Below, piece after piece: positions 32,557 to 42,427 of a DNA stretch of 43,125 nucleotides. This DNA is from Clostridia bacterium. Its GTDB lineage: Bacteria > Bacillota > Clostridia > Oscillospirales > CAG-382. The stretch lies in NCBI GenBank assembly GCA_017537345.1, contig JAFYKY010000004.1:1-43125 (forward strand), read 5' to 3'. The translations under genes were made by a program, and so were the position numbers. Position 1 is the stretch's first letter; each line of letters starts with the position of its first letter. The notes beneath the pieces were generated by a model. It was not told the origin of the DNA and searched no databases. It saw nothing but the letters and a program-made list of their open reading frames with translations.

Positions 32557-35502
32557 ATGAACCCCGAACTTTTTTGGCTTGAAGACCCGCAGACCTTTGA
32601 AATCAACAGAGAAAAAGCCCATTCCGACCACACCTTTACCGTGAACGGCGTATCCGCGGTAACATCTCTTAACGGCGAATGGAAGTTTGCGTATGCCGAA
32701 ACACCCGAAAAACGCCTTGCGGATTTTCATAAAGAGGATTTCTCTGTGGAAAACTGGGCGCAAATTACCGTGCCCGGTCACATTCAGCTTCAGGGATACG
32801 GGGTTCCCCAGTATACCAATATCGCGTATCCGTGGGAGGGAAGAGAATCTCTCGTTCCACTGCAGATACCAAAAAAATTCAATCCCGTGGGGTCTTACGT
32901 CAAATTCTTTGATTACGAAAAGGACGATTCCTTCAAAAGAACTTACATATCCTTTCAGGGTGTTGAAACCGCCTTTTACGTTTGGCTTAACGGACATTTT
33001 GTGGGCTACAGCGAGGATAGCTTTACTCCTTCCGAATTTGATATCACTCCCTATATAAGAGAGAAAAACAATCGTCTTGCCGTAGAAGTCTACCGCTTCA
33101 GCACCGCAAGCTGGCTGGAGGATCAGGATTTCTGGCGCTTTTCGGGCATCTTCCGCGATGTATATCTCTATTCCGTACCTCATACTCATTTAAGAGATAT
33201 CAAGGTTACGGCGGATTACGATTACGAAAACAAAAAAGGTATTCTTTCTGCTTTTTCAGATATGGTTTCGGATGGGGAATACAGTGTTTTGTATACCCTT
33301 ACAGACTCTGCTTCAAACCAAGTGTACGCAAGCCATACTGCTCCCCAAAACGTAATTCTGGATAACGTTTTGCCCTGGAGCGCAGAAGAACCAAACCTTT
33401 ATACCCTTACGGTAACGCTTTGTCCGGAAAGCGGAGCTACGGAAACTTCCTCCGTTAAGATAGGCTTCCGCACCTTCGAATTAAAGGACGGACTTATGCG
33501 CCTTAACGGAAAGCGGATAATCTTCAAGGGTGTGGACCGCCACGAATTCAATCCTCATACGGGAAGAGCAATTTCCAAAGAGGATATGCTCTGGGATATA
33601 CGCTTTTTAAAGCAAAACAATATAAACGCCGTCCGTACCAGCCATTATCCCAACAACAGCTATTGGTACGAGCTTTGCGATGAATACGGAATTTATCTTA
33701 TCGACGAAGCAAATCTGGAAACCCACGGCACCTGGGGCAATATGGACGGCTCGAAATACGCCGTTCCCGATTCACAGCCCTATTGGAGAGACGCGGTGGT
33801 GGACAGAGCACGCTCTATGTACGAAAGGGATAAAAACCACCCCTCCGTGCTTATCTGGTCCTGCGGCAACGAATCCCATTGCGGAGATAATATTGCCGCT
33901 ATGGCGGAGTATTTCCATTCCGTTGATTCTACCCGACCGGTGCATTACGAGGGCGTTACCGTAAACCGTAAATACGATCATATTACGGATATGGAAAGCC
34001 GTATGTACGCAAAGCCCTACGAAATAGAGGAATATCTCAAAAAGAATACGGGCAAGCCCTATATAAGCTGTGAATATATGCACGCTATGGGTAATTCTTT
34101 GGGCGGTATGAAGCATTATACCGATCTTGAGGAAAAATACCCTGCGTATCAGGGCGGATTTATATGGGATTACATTGATCAGGCTTTGTATCTTGACGGA
34201 AATCTGGCGTACGGCGGCGATTTCGGCGACCGTGCAACAGATTACGGCTTTTGCACCAACGGCATAGTTTATGCCAACCGTAAGCCTTCACCCAAGGCGC
34301 AGGAAGCAAAGGCGTTGTATACCAATATAAAATTGAATATTCAAAACGGCGTTGTTACCGTTAAAAACCAAAATCTGTTTGTTTCCACGGATCATCTTGA
34401 ATTCAGAATAACCCTTGCAAGAGAGGGAGAAAAACTGGCAGAGGAAACACGCGTTTTGTCCGTAGCTCCGGGGGAAAGGGGAAGCTTTGATATAAGCATA
34501 CCCGCGCCCGAAAAAGCAGGGGAATACGTATACACCGTTTCCGCTTTGCTTAAAGAGGATCGTCTGTGGGCGGAAAAGGGACACGAGATCGCTTTTGCTC
34601 AGGAGGTCGTTGCCGTTTCGGGCGAAAAAACCTCCGCCGTGTTTGAAAAGCCCGCCTTTGTAAAGGATAATTCCTGTATCGGCGTTCACGGAAAGGATTT
34701 TTCCATGCTGTTTGATAAACGGCAGGGCGGTATCGTTTCTCTTGTGTACGGCGGCAGGGAATATATGGTCCGCGCTCCCAAGGTAAGCTTTTGGCGCGCC
34801 CCTACGGATAACGATAACGGCGCCGCCACTCCCGTAAAGACAGCAGTTTGGAATCTTTGCAGCCGTTACGCGTCCCATCTCCCGTGGAAATTTACCGCGG
34901 AGGAGAAGGAAGATTCATATATACTCACCTTTGTGTTCTCCACACCTTATTTTGAATATAAGGTAATATATACCGCGTTTTTTGACGGAAGCCTGAAGGT
35001 TCGCGCAGAATATCCCGGCGCAAAGGATATGCCCTTTATGCCTGTGTTTGCTATGGATATGCGGCTTAAGAAGGAGTACGGCAATTTCACCTATTACGGC
35101 TTGGGACCGGATGAAAATTATTCCGACCGTGCAAACGGCGCCCGTCTGGGTGTGTTTGAAAGCACGGCGGCGGACAACCTTTCGGGTTATCTTAACCCTC
35201 AGGAGTGCGGAAACCGCACGGGTGTAAGGTATCTTAAGGTGCATAACGGAAAAGGAAAAGGACTTTCCTTTACCAAAACGGACACGCCTTTTGAAGCAAG
35301 CGTGCTTCCTTACAGCGCTTATGAGCTGGAGCATGCCCTTCATCTCCACGAGCTTCCCGTTCCCGAATACACTTGGGTGCGTATCGCCGCAAAGCAGATG
35401 GGTGTCGGCGGTGACGATTCCTGGGGCGCCCCCGTCCGCTCCGAATACCTTATCCCTTCGGATAAACCCCTTACCCTTGAATTTGCAATATATAAACTGT
35501 AA
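32557..35502 (+). CDS. GH2 beta-galactosidase (LacZ type)
   Basis: 981 residues, close to E. coli LacZ in length and order: jelly-roll domain 1, two Ig-like domains, a TIM barrel, and the C-terminal beta-galactosidase small chain. The catalytic acid Glu439 is in LIWSCGNES and the nucleophile Glu506 in SCEYMHAMGNS. VRTSHYPN, DEANLETHG and the late FWRAPTDNDNG motif are also present. It hydrolyses terminal beta-galactosides retaining the anomeric form. Cytoplasmic, no signal peptide. The ATG at 32557 has AGGAG upstream; earlier in-frame starts lie inside the GHL10 gene. Released galactose could feed galT at 8882. Confidence 0.95.
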   Translation: MNPELFWLEDPQTFEINREKAHSDHTFTVNGVSAVTSLNGEWKFAYAETPEKRLADFHKEDFSVENWAQITVPGHIQLQGYGVPQYTNIAYPWEGRESLVPLQIPKKFNPVGSYVKFFDYEKDDSFKRTYISFQGVETAFYVWLNGHFVGYSEDSFTPSEFDITPYIREKNNRLAVEVYRFSTASWLEDQDFWRFSGIFRDVYLYSVPHTHLRDIKVTADYDYENKKGILSAFSDMVSDGEYSVLYTLTDSASNQVYASHTAPQNVILDNVLPWSAEEPNLYTLTVTLCPESGATETSSVKIGFRTFELKDGLMRLNGKRIIFKGVDRHEFNPHTGRAISKEDMLWDIRFLKQNNINAVRTSHYPNNSYWYELCDEYGIYLIDEANLETHGTWGNMDGSKYAVPDSQPYWRDAVVDRARSMYERDKNHPSVLIWSCGNESHCGDNIAAMAEYFHSVDSTRPVHYEGVTVNRKYDHITDMESRMYAKPYEIEEYLKKNTGKPYISCEYMHAMGNSLGGMKHYTDLEEKYPAYQGGFIWDYIDQALYLDGNLAYGGDFGDRATDYGFCTNGIVYANRKPSPKAQEAKALYTNIKLNIQNGVVTVKNQNLFVSTDHLEFRITLAREGEKLAEETRVLSVAPGERGSFDISIPAPEKAGEYVYTVSALLKEDRLWAEKGHEIAFAQEVVAVSGEKTSAVFEKPAFVKDNSCIGVHGKDFSMLFDKRQGGIVSLVYGGREYMVRAPKVSFWRAPTDNDNGAATPVKTAVWNLCSRYASHLPWKFTAEEKEDSYILTFVFSTPYFEYKVIYTAFFDGSLKVRAEYPGAKDMPFMPVFAMDMRLKKEYGNFTYYGLGPDENYSDRANGARLGVFESTAADNLSGYLNPQECGNRTGVRYLKVHNGKGKGLSFTKTDTPFEASVLPYSAYELEHALHLHELPVPEYTWVRIAAKQMGVGGDDSWGAPVRSEYLIPSDKPLTLEFAIYKL

Positions 35503-35506
35503 TTAA

Positions 35507-35548
35507 AAAACTGCCGATACTTCGAACGAAATATCGGCAGTTTTGTTT
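35507..35548. terminator. Terminator between lacZ-type and zinc-ribbon genes
   Basis: AAAACTGCCGATA (35507-35519) / TATCGGCAGTTTT (35532-35544), 12-nt loop, A- and T-rich flanks; serves both convergent genes. Confidence 0.9.
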
Positions 35549-35563
35549 TAGCGTTTTTGAAAT

Positions 35564-36100
35564 TTAAAAAATAATATGTCTGGAGCTCCACAAATATATA
35601 AGCGTAGCAGCAGAAAGCAGAGAGTAAACGGCAATCTGACATATAGTAAAGATCCAAATAGGGGAAACTGTACCCGTTATAATAAAACAAAGCACGGGGT
35701 AAGTTACCGACCAGACAAATAATGCGCAATGAGCGATCGTCATCTTGGTAAGCCCGGATTCTTTTACGTGTCGCATTTCGTATTTTCCGAGGATGGAAAG
35801 CAAAGGGATGGAGATAAGTGTCAGTCCGTATATTAAGTCAATCGTTGGCATAAAAGGAATGAAAAGATACAACGGGAGCGTGAAACCGGTGCTTGTATCA
35901 AGATCCGTTGCATAATGAACCGAAAGTATAAGAAAGATTGCGTTTATAAAACTCATTATTATAACCAACAGGTCTGCGGCTGTCATAATATAAGGGGCAA
36001 TGAGAATCCGACGGGATTTTTTGATCTCTATTATGTTTCCGCAAATTGGACATACGTCGCTTTCATCGGAAACATAGTTGTTGCATCTGTCGCAAATCAT
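35564..36100 (-). CDS. Zinc-ribbon membrane protein of unknown function
   Basis: 178 residues. The N-terminus MICDRCNNYVSDESDVCPICG is a two-CxxC zinc ribbon. A short basic stretch (KKSRRI) and four membrane helices follow. Such small zinc-ribbon/membrane proteins are common in Clostridia and uncharacterised. The start at 36100 has AGAGGAG upstream; a further in-frame ATG 14 codons earlier is less favourable. Own promoter, TTGACA-17-TACAAT. Confidence 0.8.
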   Translation of the reverse strand: MICDRCNNYVSDESDVCPICGNIIEIKKSRRILIAPYIMTAADLLVIIMSFINAIFLILSVHYATDLDTSTGFTLPLYLFIPFMPTIDLIYGLTLISIPLLSILGKYEMRHVKESGLTKMTIAHCALFVWSVTYPVLCFIITGTVSPIWIFTICQIAVYSLLSAATLIYLWSSRHIIF

Positions 36101-36132
36101 AAGCGCACTCCTCTTCTGTTGTTTATATCGAT

Positions 36133-36206
36133 ATTGTAACATAACTACTGTTTCGTGTCAACTTTATTTTTGCATATTTACCGCTTTAACGGGGAAAAAC
36201 TATATA
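36133..36206. promoter_or_regulatory. Divergent promoters for the zinc-ribbon and 40-residue protein genes
   Basis: Minus: TTGACA (36156-36161), 17 bp, TACAAT (36133-36138). Plus: TTTACC (36177-36182), 18 bp, TATATA (36201-36206). Confidence 0.65.
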
Positions 36207-36234
36207 CGTAAAACCGCTTTAGGGGGTGAAACTA

Positions 36235-36357
36235 ATGGATAAAAATCAGACCAACACAAACGCGCAGAACAGCCAGAATAACTCTTCTGCACAGAACAGC
36301 GTGAATACTCAGACCGAGCAGAACGGCAAAAAGAAAAACAAGAACAAAAACAAGTAA
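36235..36357 (+). CDS. Small 40-residue Asn/Gln/Lys-rich protein
   Basis: ATG at 36235 with a strong AGGGGGTG 5 nt upstream, stop TAA at 36355-36357, then a terminator: a complete small gene. The sequence begins MDKNQTNTNAQNSQNNSS and ends KKKNKNKNK. It contains 12 Asn and 7 Gln, no aromatic and no hydrophobic core, and should be disordered; the basic tail could bind nucleic acid, wall polymer or acidic proteins. Small N/Q-rich proteins of this kind are seen in spore-formers, but I cannot assign a family. It is too short for most automated gene calls. Confidence 0.7.
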   Translation: MDKNQTNTNAQNSQNNSSAQNSVNTQTEQNGKKKNKNKNK

Positions 36358-36374
36358 ACCGAATATACGCGTTT

Positions 36375-36411
36375 CAAACTCTGTCTGTTTTTACAGATAG
36401 AGTTTGTTTTT
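36375..36411 (+). terminator. Terminator of the 40-residue protein gene
   Basis: CAAACTCTGTCTG (36375-36387) / CAGATAGAGTTTG (36394-36406), 6-nt loop, T-run. Confidence 0.85.
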
Positions 36412-36451
36412 GTACAAAATGCTGTATTTTGAAGAATTTTGCAATTAATTG

Positions 36452-36481
36452 TTTACAAATGCCTATATGTTGTGGTAGAAT
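36452..36481 (+). promoter_or_regulatory. Promoter of uraA-upp
   Basis: TTTACA (36452-36457), 18-bp spacer, TAGAAT (36476-36481). The 60-nt leader shows no terminator/antiterminator pair, so a PyrR-type attenuator is not visible. Confidence 0.6.
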
Positions 36482-36541
36482 GTCCTCAGCAAATATCTTT
36501 ACAGTCCTATGTAAAATAAAAATCAAAGGAAGAAAAAGATT

Positions 36542-37945
36542 ATGGAAAACAAACTCGTTTACGGTATTCACGACAAACCGAAATTCGGCAGCATGCTGGT
36601 ATTTGCGTTCCAGCAGGTGCTTGCCATTCTTGCTGCTACCATTCTGGTTCCCGCTATTATCGGTAACGGTATGAGCCAGTCCGCCGCCCTTTTCGGCGCA
36701 GGTGTCGGTACTCTCGTTTATCAGCTCTTTACCAAGTTCCGCAGTCCCGTATTCCTCGGCTCATCCTTCGCTTTCATCGGCTCAATGCTTGCTGCTTTCG
36801 GCGGCGCGGCTTCCGCTTCCGCAGGTTATGCAGGACTTATCGTGGGTGCAGTATTTGCAGGTCTCGTTTACGTGGTTATTGCAATCATCGTTAAGTTTGC
36901 AGGTGTTGCTTGGATAAACAAACTTATGCCCACCGTTGTTATCGGCCCCACCGTTGCTCTCATCGGTCTTTCTCTTGCTGTTAACGCAGTAAATGATCTT
37001 ACTGTAGGCAAGGTAATGGTTGAAAAGGTTGAGCAGGTCATTCAGGACGGTGCTATAGTTGACCAGACCTCTATGGTTTCCGGCTGCAGCCCCTACGTTG
37101 CACTTATCTGCGGTCTTGTTACATTATTCTCTATCTTTGCTTTCTCCGTTTACGGCAAAAAGATGGCAAAGCTTATACCCTTCATTCTGGGTATTCTCGT
37201 TGGCTACATAGTTGCTACCATCTTCACCGTTATCGGTATCGCTACCGACAACGTAGCGCTTCAGGTTATCAACTTTGCCGCTTTCAAGGAAATGACCATT
37301 TTCGCAATTCCCGAATTCTCCTTTATAGAAGCATTCAAGGGCGTTAAGGATATTGACGGTTCATTCATTGCTACCGTTGCAGTTGCATACGTTCCCGTTG
37401 CTTTCGTTGTATTTGCAGAACATATAGCAGACCATAAGAACCTTTCTTCCATCATCGGAAACGATCTGCTTGAAAACCCCGGTCTTCACCGTACACTTCT
37501 CGGTGACGGCGTAGGCTCTATGGCAGGCGCTTTCTTCGGCGGATGCCCCAACACTACTTACGGCGAATCCGTTGGTTGTGTAGCTATTACCCGCAACGCA
37601 TCTGTTGTTACCATTACCACCACTGCAATTATGTGTATGGTAATCTCCTTCTTCGGCCCCTTCGTTACATTCCTTTCTTCTATTCCCAACTGTGTAATGG
37701 GCGGTGTTTGCATAGCACTTTACGGCTTTATCGCAGTTTCAGGTCTTAAGATGATCCAGCAGGTAGATCTTGGCGATAACAGAAACCTCTTCGTTGTTGC
37801 TTCTATCCTCATTCCCGGTATCGGCGGACTCAGCGTTTCCTTCGGCAAGGTAACTATCACCACCATCGCCTGCGCTCTTATTCTCGGTATCGTTACCAAC
37901 ATTCTTCTCAACAAGCTGGGCAAAAGCAGAAAAACGGAGAAATAA
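36542..37945 (+). CDS. uraA: Uracil permease (NCS2 family)
   Basis: 467 residues, about 14 membrane helices. NCS2 features: [19 protein letters not shown] in TM1, [12 protein letters not shown], and [13 protein letters not shown], where the conserved Glu and Asn line the base-binding site. It imports uracil with protons. An unusual loop of about 25 residues ([19 protein letters not shown]) lies between two middle helices. RBS AAGGAAGAAA. The downstream partner upp starts 1 nt after the stop, so imported uracil is at once converted to UMP. Confidence 0.95.
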   Translation: MENKLVYGIHDKPKFGSMLVFAFQQVLAILAATILVPAIIGNGMSQSAALFGAGVGTLVYQLFTKFRSPVFLGSSFAFIGSMLAAFGGAASASAGYAGLIVGAVFAGLVYVVIAIIVKFAGVAWINKLMPTVVIGPTVALIGLSLAVNAVNDLTVGKVMVEKVEQVIQDGAIVDQTSMVSGCSPYVALICGLVTLFSIFAFSVYGKKMAKLIPFILGILVGYIVATIFTVIGIATDNVALQVINFAAFKEMTIFAIPEFSFIEAFKGVKDIDGSFIATVAVAYVPVAFVVFAEHIADHKNLSSIIGNDLLENPGLHRTLLGDGVGSMAGAFFGGCPNTTYGESVGCVAITRNASVVTITTTAIMCMVISFFGPFVTFLSSIPNCVMGGVCIALYGFIAVSGLKMIQQVDLGDNRNLFVVASILIPGIGGLSVSFGKVTITTIACALILGIVTNILLNKLGKSRKTEK

Positions 37946-37946
37946 A

Positions 37947-38588
37947 ATGAAAAACTACGAAAACGTGGTCATTTTCGACCATCCCCTAATAAGACACAAA
38001 ATAGCTATCCTTCGTGACGAGAAGACCAGCATGAAGGAATTCCGCGAACTGGTTGAGGAAATAACCACCCTTATGACTTACGAAAGCCTTAAGGAAGGCG
38101 TTCCCACCACCGAGGTAGAGGTTAAAACTCCTCTCGAAACCTGTACACAGCGTATGGTAGCGGATAATTCCATCGTTATCGTTCCCATTCTTCGTGCAGG
38201 CTTGGGCATGGTAAACGGCATACACGTTCTGTTCCCCTCTGCCCGTGTGGGACATATCGGTATGTACCGCAACGAAGAAACTCTTGAGCCTTGCGAATAT
38301 TACTGCAAGCTTCCCAAGGATATAGACGATAAGCTGGTACTGCTTGTTGACCCTATGCTGGCAACCGGCGGCAGCGCTTGCGATGCTATCAACCTGCTTA
38401 AAAAGCACGGCTGCAAGCACATCAAGTTTATGGCTATTATCGGCGCACCCGAGGGCGTTTCCAAGGTTGCGGAAGCTCATCCCGATGTAGATATTTACGT
38501 TTCCACGCTGGACAGATGCCTTAACGAAAACGGCTACATTCTTCCCGGCTTGGGTGATGCCGGCGACAGACTCTTCGGAACTAAATAG
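37947..38588 (+). CDS. upp: Uracil phosphoribosyltransferase
   Basis: 213 residues. It joins uracil and PRPP to give UMP. The family signatures are complete: [17 protein letters not shown] at the start, [28 protein letters not shown], the PRPP motif [15 protein letters not shown] and the C-terminal [21 protein letters not shown]. The length is standard (about 209). Salvage partner of uraA; the two share one promoter and one terminator. Confidence 0.98.
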   Translation: MKNYENVVIFDHPLIRHKIAILRDEKTSMKEFRELVEEITTLMTYESLKEGVPTTEVEVKTPLETCTQRMVADNSIVIVPILRAGLGMVNGIHVLFPSARVGHIGMYRNEETLEPCEYYCKLPKDIDDKLVLLVDPMLATGGSACDAINLLKKHGCKHIKFMAIIGAPEGVSKVAEAHPDVDIYVSTLDRCLNENGYILPGLGDAGDRLFGTK

Positions 38589-38604
38589 AATATCAAAAAA
38601 TGCC

Positions 38605-38645
38605 AAAAACTCCCGTTTTGTTTTACACAAACGGGAGTTTTGTGT
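38605..38645 (+). terminator. Terminator of uraA-upp
   Basis: AAAACTCCCGTTTTG pairs with CAAACGGGAGTTTT, followed by TG-rich sequence. It is strong, with a 9-bp central core. Confidence 0.88.
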
Positions 38646-38673
38646 TGCTATTGGGTTTTCGGTATGTTATAAT
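38645..38673 (+). promoter_or_regulatory. Promoter of the lipoprotein-MATE operon
   Basis: TTGCTA (38645-38650), 17-bp spacer, TATAAT (38668-38673). Confidence 0.7.
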
Positions 38674-38703
38674 ATTTTCATAAATAAAAACGGAGGTTTT
38701 ATT

Positions 38704-39681
38704 ATGTTAAAAAAGATGATCATATCTGTACTTATTCTGGCATTATGCTTTGCGTTCGTTTCCTGTGATTCGCAGCCTGCGGATCAAAGCACTCCTTCTA
38801 CCAATGAAAGCACAAAAGAAGAAAGCCAAGCAGAAGAAAATAACAATCAGACAGAGGAAAGTAAAAACGATATTGTTAAGGATACTATTCCTCCCGCTTT
38901 TATTGATGCGAATGACGGTGTTTTGCCTGCTGTTACTCACAACGCAGGTGAGCAGCCCGATTTGATTTCCGGCATTATTGCAAGAGATAATATTACTCCC
39001 GATGAAGATGTAGTTATTTCTGTTTCCGATGACGGCGGTTATGATGCAAGTGTTCCCGGAACCTATACGGTAACCGTAGCGGCAAAAGATACAGCAGGAA
39101 ACGTATCTACCGCAATAATTACCGTTACCGTAAAAGAAATTGTTACCGCCAAGTATCTTTCGCTCAAAAATATATATACTTTGGGCGGCGAAGACGCTTT
39201 GAGCTATACCACATCCGGCACAAAATTCCGCACGGCAGACAGCATTTGCGTTTTGGATAAAGAAACTTTTGTTTCCCAGTATAATACATATTCTCCCGAT
39301 CATACCAACAATGGTGGAGTTCCTTTCTTCCCCAACGGTGTAATTATTATTACGGATAAGGATTATGTTGTTAAGCAGATGCGCATTGCCGCAGGCGAGC
39401 TTATACAGATAGAAGCAGACGGAAGCGTAAAGAATTCCGGCTTTTCGTGGACAAATGCTATTGATGCGTCTTCGGGCGGCGGTATGTTTAAGGGCATCTT
39501 AACAGATATCGAAAAGGTTATTCCCGATGGCGGTTATCTCTTCTTCGTCGGCAATCCCGGCGAGCAGACTTGCAGAATTTTCCTTATTAAAAATCTCTTT
39601 TGCAGTTCCTATGAAAGCGGTCCCATTACCCTTGATATGAAAAATATAGATATATCCGGGCTTGTTATCTCTCTTGATTAA
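38704..39681 (+). CDS. Lipoprotein with Ig-like domain (first of a pair)
   Basis: 325 residues on the outer face of the membrane. Lipobox FVSC (Cys21), then a 35-residue Ser/Thr/Glu/Asn/Gln linker. An Ig-like domain follows (about 60-165), starting DTIPPAFIDA and ending with the DUF5011-type GTYTVTVAAKDTAGNVS. The C-terminal 160 residues are a separate domain with a Gly/Ser-rich middle (DASSGGGMFKG) that I cannot assign. ATG at 38704 has CGGAGG upstream. It shares its Ig-like architecture with the next gene, so the two probably arose by duplication and divergence. Confidence 0.85.
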   Translation: MLKKMIISVLILALCFAFVSCDSQPADQSTPSTNESTKEESQAEENNNQTEESKNDIVKDTIPPAFIDANDGVLPAVTHNAGEQPDLISGIIARDNITPDEDVVISVSDDGGYDASVPGTYTVTVAAKDTAGNVSTAIITVTVKEIVTAKYLSLKNIYTLGGEDALSYTTSGTKFRTADSICVLDKETFVSQYNTYSPDHTNNGGVPFFPNGVIIITDKDYVVKQMRIAAGELIQIEADGSVKNSGFSWTNAIDASSGGGMFKGILTDIEKVIPDGGYLFFVGNPGEQTCRIFLIKNLFCSSYESGPITLDMKNIDISGLVISLD

Positions 39682-39693
39682 TGGGGGGATACA

Positions 39694-41004
39694 ATGAAAA
39701 GATTCGCATTTTTAATTGTTGCCCTCGCAACCTTGCTCACCGCCTGCGCTACGCCTCAAAATGATGTCTCTGTGGAGTCCAATCCCGGAGAGCATTCTAC
39801 GGTGCAGGATACCACCCCGCCCAAAATACGTATTATTGCTTCTTGCGAAAACGTCGTTATTAAAAAAGGCGATGCCTACGACATTATGAACGGGGTAAGG
39901 GGGAGCGACGATACGGACGGCGATATTACAGATCAAATACAGATAAACAAGGGAGGCTTTGATCCGGAAATACCCGGAGAATATATCGTGACATACTTTT
40001 TATCAGATGCTGCAGGTAACGCTGCAGAGCCTAAATTTAAAAAAATAACCGTTACAGAAACTGCTGTGCTTGAAGCACCTCCCGTGTGGGAAGGTGAGAT
40101 AGAAGGAGAGGTTCTTAATCCCTCTGCGCCTCCCGTATTCGGCGGAGCTTGGTATCACAAGGCGGTTTCTTCCAGAGATAAATGGGTTGGAATAGAGGTT
40201 GTGGTAACCTTGCCCGAGGTAGATATTGAACGCTACAACGGCTCCTACAACAGCGAATTGAATTTCGATCCCAATGTAAAAAATCTTGATAACCCCTCGG
40301 TATATCTTGGCGGCCACGCTTTAAGTGAATCGGATGTGGGTCTATCCTTTTCCAGAGCGCTTGTGAATGTTTCTTCAAGCACGCTCAGTACCGGTTGTAT
40401 TGCTTTTCGCCCCTTCTGGCGCTATATAACCGAAACCGATCAGGACATAGGCGGATACGATGCTCACGGCGGTGAATATGCCGTAAGCGCAAACGGAAAC
40501 AACTGTATTGCAAATTATCATTGGAAATATACCGAATATTACTATCTGCCCGGGGACAAGCTTCGTATTGTAGTTTATGTTCCCGAGGAAAATAAAATGC
40601 AATTACAGATAGAGGTTCTGGAAAAATCCACCCTGCCCGAATCTGTGGAAATGCGTGAAAAATACGGCTGGAAAGACCCTGCGGACTTTTTGAGTCCCGT
40701 GTTCACCTCTCCCGGTCACGGAACGGCTATTTTGGCAGAATTCAAGCGTGTAAACGCTATCGACCAATCCGGCAACGAGGGCGGCGTCGCTATTTCCACC
40801 CAAACCGAAGTAAAGAATATTATATGGCACGAAACCTATCTCTACCGCGTTATTGACGGCACTTTATACAGAGTGCCTATGAACGAATCCCGCCGCGGAA
40901 CAACCTCTGCGCCGGAGGATAAATACTTTACCGTGTCTTACGAAGGTGTTGATTCCTCTCTTGGCGGAGAAGTGGTGACCATACATCCCGGCTACGAAAA
41001 CTGA
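39694..41004 (+). CDS. Lipoprotein with DUF5011-type Ig-like domain (second of a pair)
   Basis: 436 residues. Lipobox LTAC, a short linker, then an Ig-like domain with DTTPPKIRI, GVRGSDDTDGDIT and GEYIVTYFLSDAAGNA (about 30-125), the DUF5011 pattern. The C-terminal 300 residues are a beta-rich domain (WYHKAVSSRDKWVGIEVVV, FRPFWRYITETDQD, YHWKYTEYYYLPGDKLRIVVYVPE) resembling a carbohydrate-binding or LamG-like sandwich; no family is certain. It starts 12 bp after the first lipoprotein with GGGGG upstream. Possible glycan-binding surface protein. Confidence 0.85.
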   Translation: MKRFAFLIVALATLLTACATPQNDVSVESNPGEHSTVQDTTPPKIRIIASCENVVIKKGDAYDIMNGVRGSDDTDGDITDQIQINKGGFDPEIPGEYIVTYFLSDAAGNAAEPKFKKITVTETAVLEAPPVWEGEIEGEVLNPSAPPVFGGAWYHKAVSSRDKWVGIEVVVTLPEVDIERYNGSYNSELNFDPNVKNLDNPSVYLGGHALSESDVGLSFSRALVNVSSSTLSTGCIAFRPFWRYITETDQDIGGYDAHGGEYAVSANGNNCIANYHWKYTEYYYLPGDKLRIVVYVPEENKMQLQIEVLEKSTLPESVEMREKYGWKDPADFLSPVFTSPGHGTAILAEFKRVNAIDQSGNEGGVAISTQTEVKNIIWHETYLYRVIDGTLYRVPMNESRRGTTSAPEDKYFTVSYEGVDSSLGGEVVTIHPGYEN

Positions 41005-41023
41005 TTTTTTTAAAAGGTAAAAA

Positions 41024-42388
41024 ATGAGCGATATACAAAGTGCTTCGAAAGCAGACAGCCAGTATAAAAAAATGACGGAAATCCCCGTGGCGCGTCTTGT
41101 AATAACTCTGGGCATACCTACTACCATAAGTATGCTCATAACCAATATTTACAATATGGCGGATTCTTATTTCGTAAGTCAGGAATCCTTAAGCGCAGGC
41201 GGCGCCACCAGTATCGTTTTCGGAATAATGTCTATAATTCAGGCGTTCGGCTTTATGTTCGGACACGGGTCGGGAAGCCATATCAGCCGTCAGCTTGGAG
41301 GAAAAAATACAGAAAAAGCAAATAATTACGCCTCCACCGGCTTTTTCACGGCGATCTGGTGCGGTCTGGTAATTATGTCGCTGGGGCTCATTTTTTCCAA
41401 GCCCTTAATGCTTTTGCTGGGCAGTACTCCCACCATCCTGCCCCATGCAATGAAATACGCATTCTGGATATTTCTTGCCGCCCCCGCAATGACCGCAAGC
41501 TGTGTGCTTAACAATATTTTAAGATACGAAGGAAAAGCCACTCTGGCTATGATCGGTCTTACAACAGGCGGCATACTTAATATATTTCTGGATTACATTT
41601 TCATTGTTGATCTGAAAATGGATATAAACGGCGCGGGACTTGCCACCGCAATCTCCCAGTACGTTTCCTTTTGCATACTGCTTTCCGTGTTCGTTCTGGG
41701 TAAAACACAGAGCAAACTGCGGATATCAAATATTTCACCCGAAATTTCTTTGCTTAAAGATATAATTATAACGGGGCTTCCCAGCCTTGCGCGGCAGGGC
41801 CTCAACAGTATCTCCGTAATGGTGCTCAACGCTCAGGCAGAGCAGTTCAAGGATGCGGCTATCGCCGCAATGGGCTACGTAAGCAGAACGTCAAGCCTTA
41901 TATTCAGCGTGGGATTGGGTATCGGTCAAGGCTTCCAACCCGTTTCCGCCTTCAATTACGGGGCAAAGAAGTATTCCAGAGTTAAAAAAAGCACCTATTT
42001 CACCGCAATTTTCGGCGCGGTGTTTATGGGTATTCTCGCCGCGGCGTGCTTTGCCTTTGCTCCCGATATAATCTCCCTTTTCCGTTCGGAAAAAGAGGTT
42101 ATAGATATCGGCAGCGTAGGCTTGCGTATACAGTGCGTGTTCCTCATATTCCTGCCCATATCGGTGGTTTCCACAATGCTTTTCCAGAGTATCGGCAAAA
42201 GCGTGCCCGCACTGGTGCTTTCCTGCCTGCAAAGCGGTCTGGTTTTTATACCCCTTTGCTTAATACTCCCGCGCTTTCTCGGCGTGTTGGGAATTCAGCT
42301 TTCCCAGCCCATAGCGTATTTTATTACCTCGTTGATATCTCTGCCGATGACCTTAAGATTTTTGAAACGCTTACCCCAAGACGAATAG
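41024..42388 (+). CDS. MATE-family multidrug/sodium exporter
   Basis: 454 residues with 12 membrane helices. MATE hallmarks are PVARLVITLGIPTTISMLITNIYNMADSYFV at the start and GIGQGFQPVSAFNYGAKKYSRVKK after the middle. It exports cationic or amphipathic compounds using Na+ or H+ gradients. RBS AAAAGG. It is third in the operon 19 bp after the second lipoprotein; the functional link to the lipoproteins is unclear. Confidence 0.95.
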   Translation: MSDIQSASKADSQYKKMTEIPVARLVITLGIPTTISMLITNIYNMADSYFVSQESLSAGGATSIVFGIMSIIQAFGFMFGHGSGSHISRQLGGKNTEKANNYASTGFFTAIWCGLVIMSLGLIFSKPLMLLLGSTPTILPHAMKYAFWIFLAAPAMTASCVLNNILRYEGKATLAMIGLTTGGILNIFLDYIFIVDLKMDINGAGLATAISQYVSFCILLSVFVLGKTQSKLRISNISPEISLLKDIIITGLPSLARQGLNSISVMVLNAQAEQFKDAAIAAMGYVSRTSSLIFSVGLGIGQGFQPVSAFNYGAKKYSRVKKSTYFTAIFGAVFMGILAAACFAFAPDIISLFRSEKEVIDIGSVGLRIQCVFLIFLPISVVSTMLFQSIGKSVPALVLSCLQSGLVFIPLCLILPRFLGVLGIQLSQPIAYFITSLISLPMTLRFLKRLPQDE

Positions 42389-42391
42389 TAT

Positions 42392-42420
42392 AAAAAGACC
42401 GCCGGCGCGGTCTTTTTTTG
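42392..42420. terminator. Terminator between MATE and DUF6809 genes
   Basis: AAAAAGACCGC / GCGGTCTTTTT, loop CGGC, T-run right and A-run left. Confidence 0.9.
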
Positions 42421-42427
42421 TGTGTTG

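Noticed and set aside
36420..36541. PyrR attenuator or purine riboswitch ahead of uraA
   Set aside because: The 60-nt leader has no competing hairpins or terminator and no recognisable riboswitch core.
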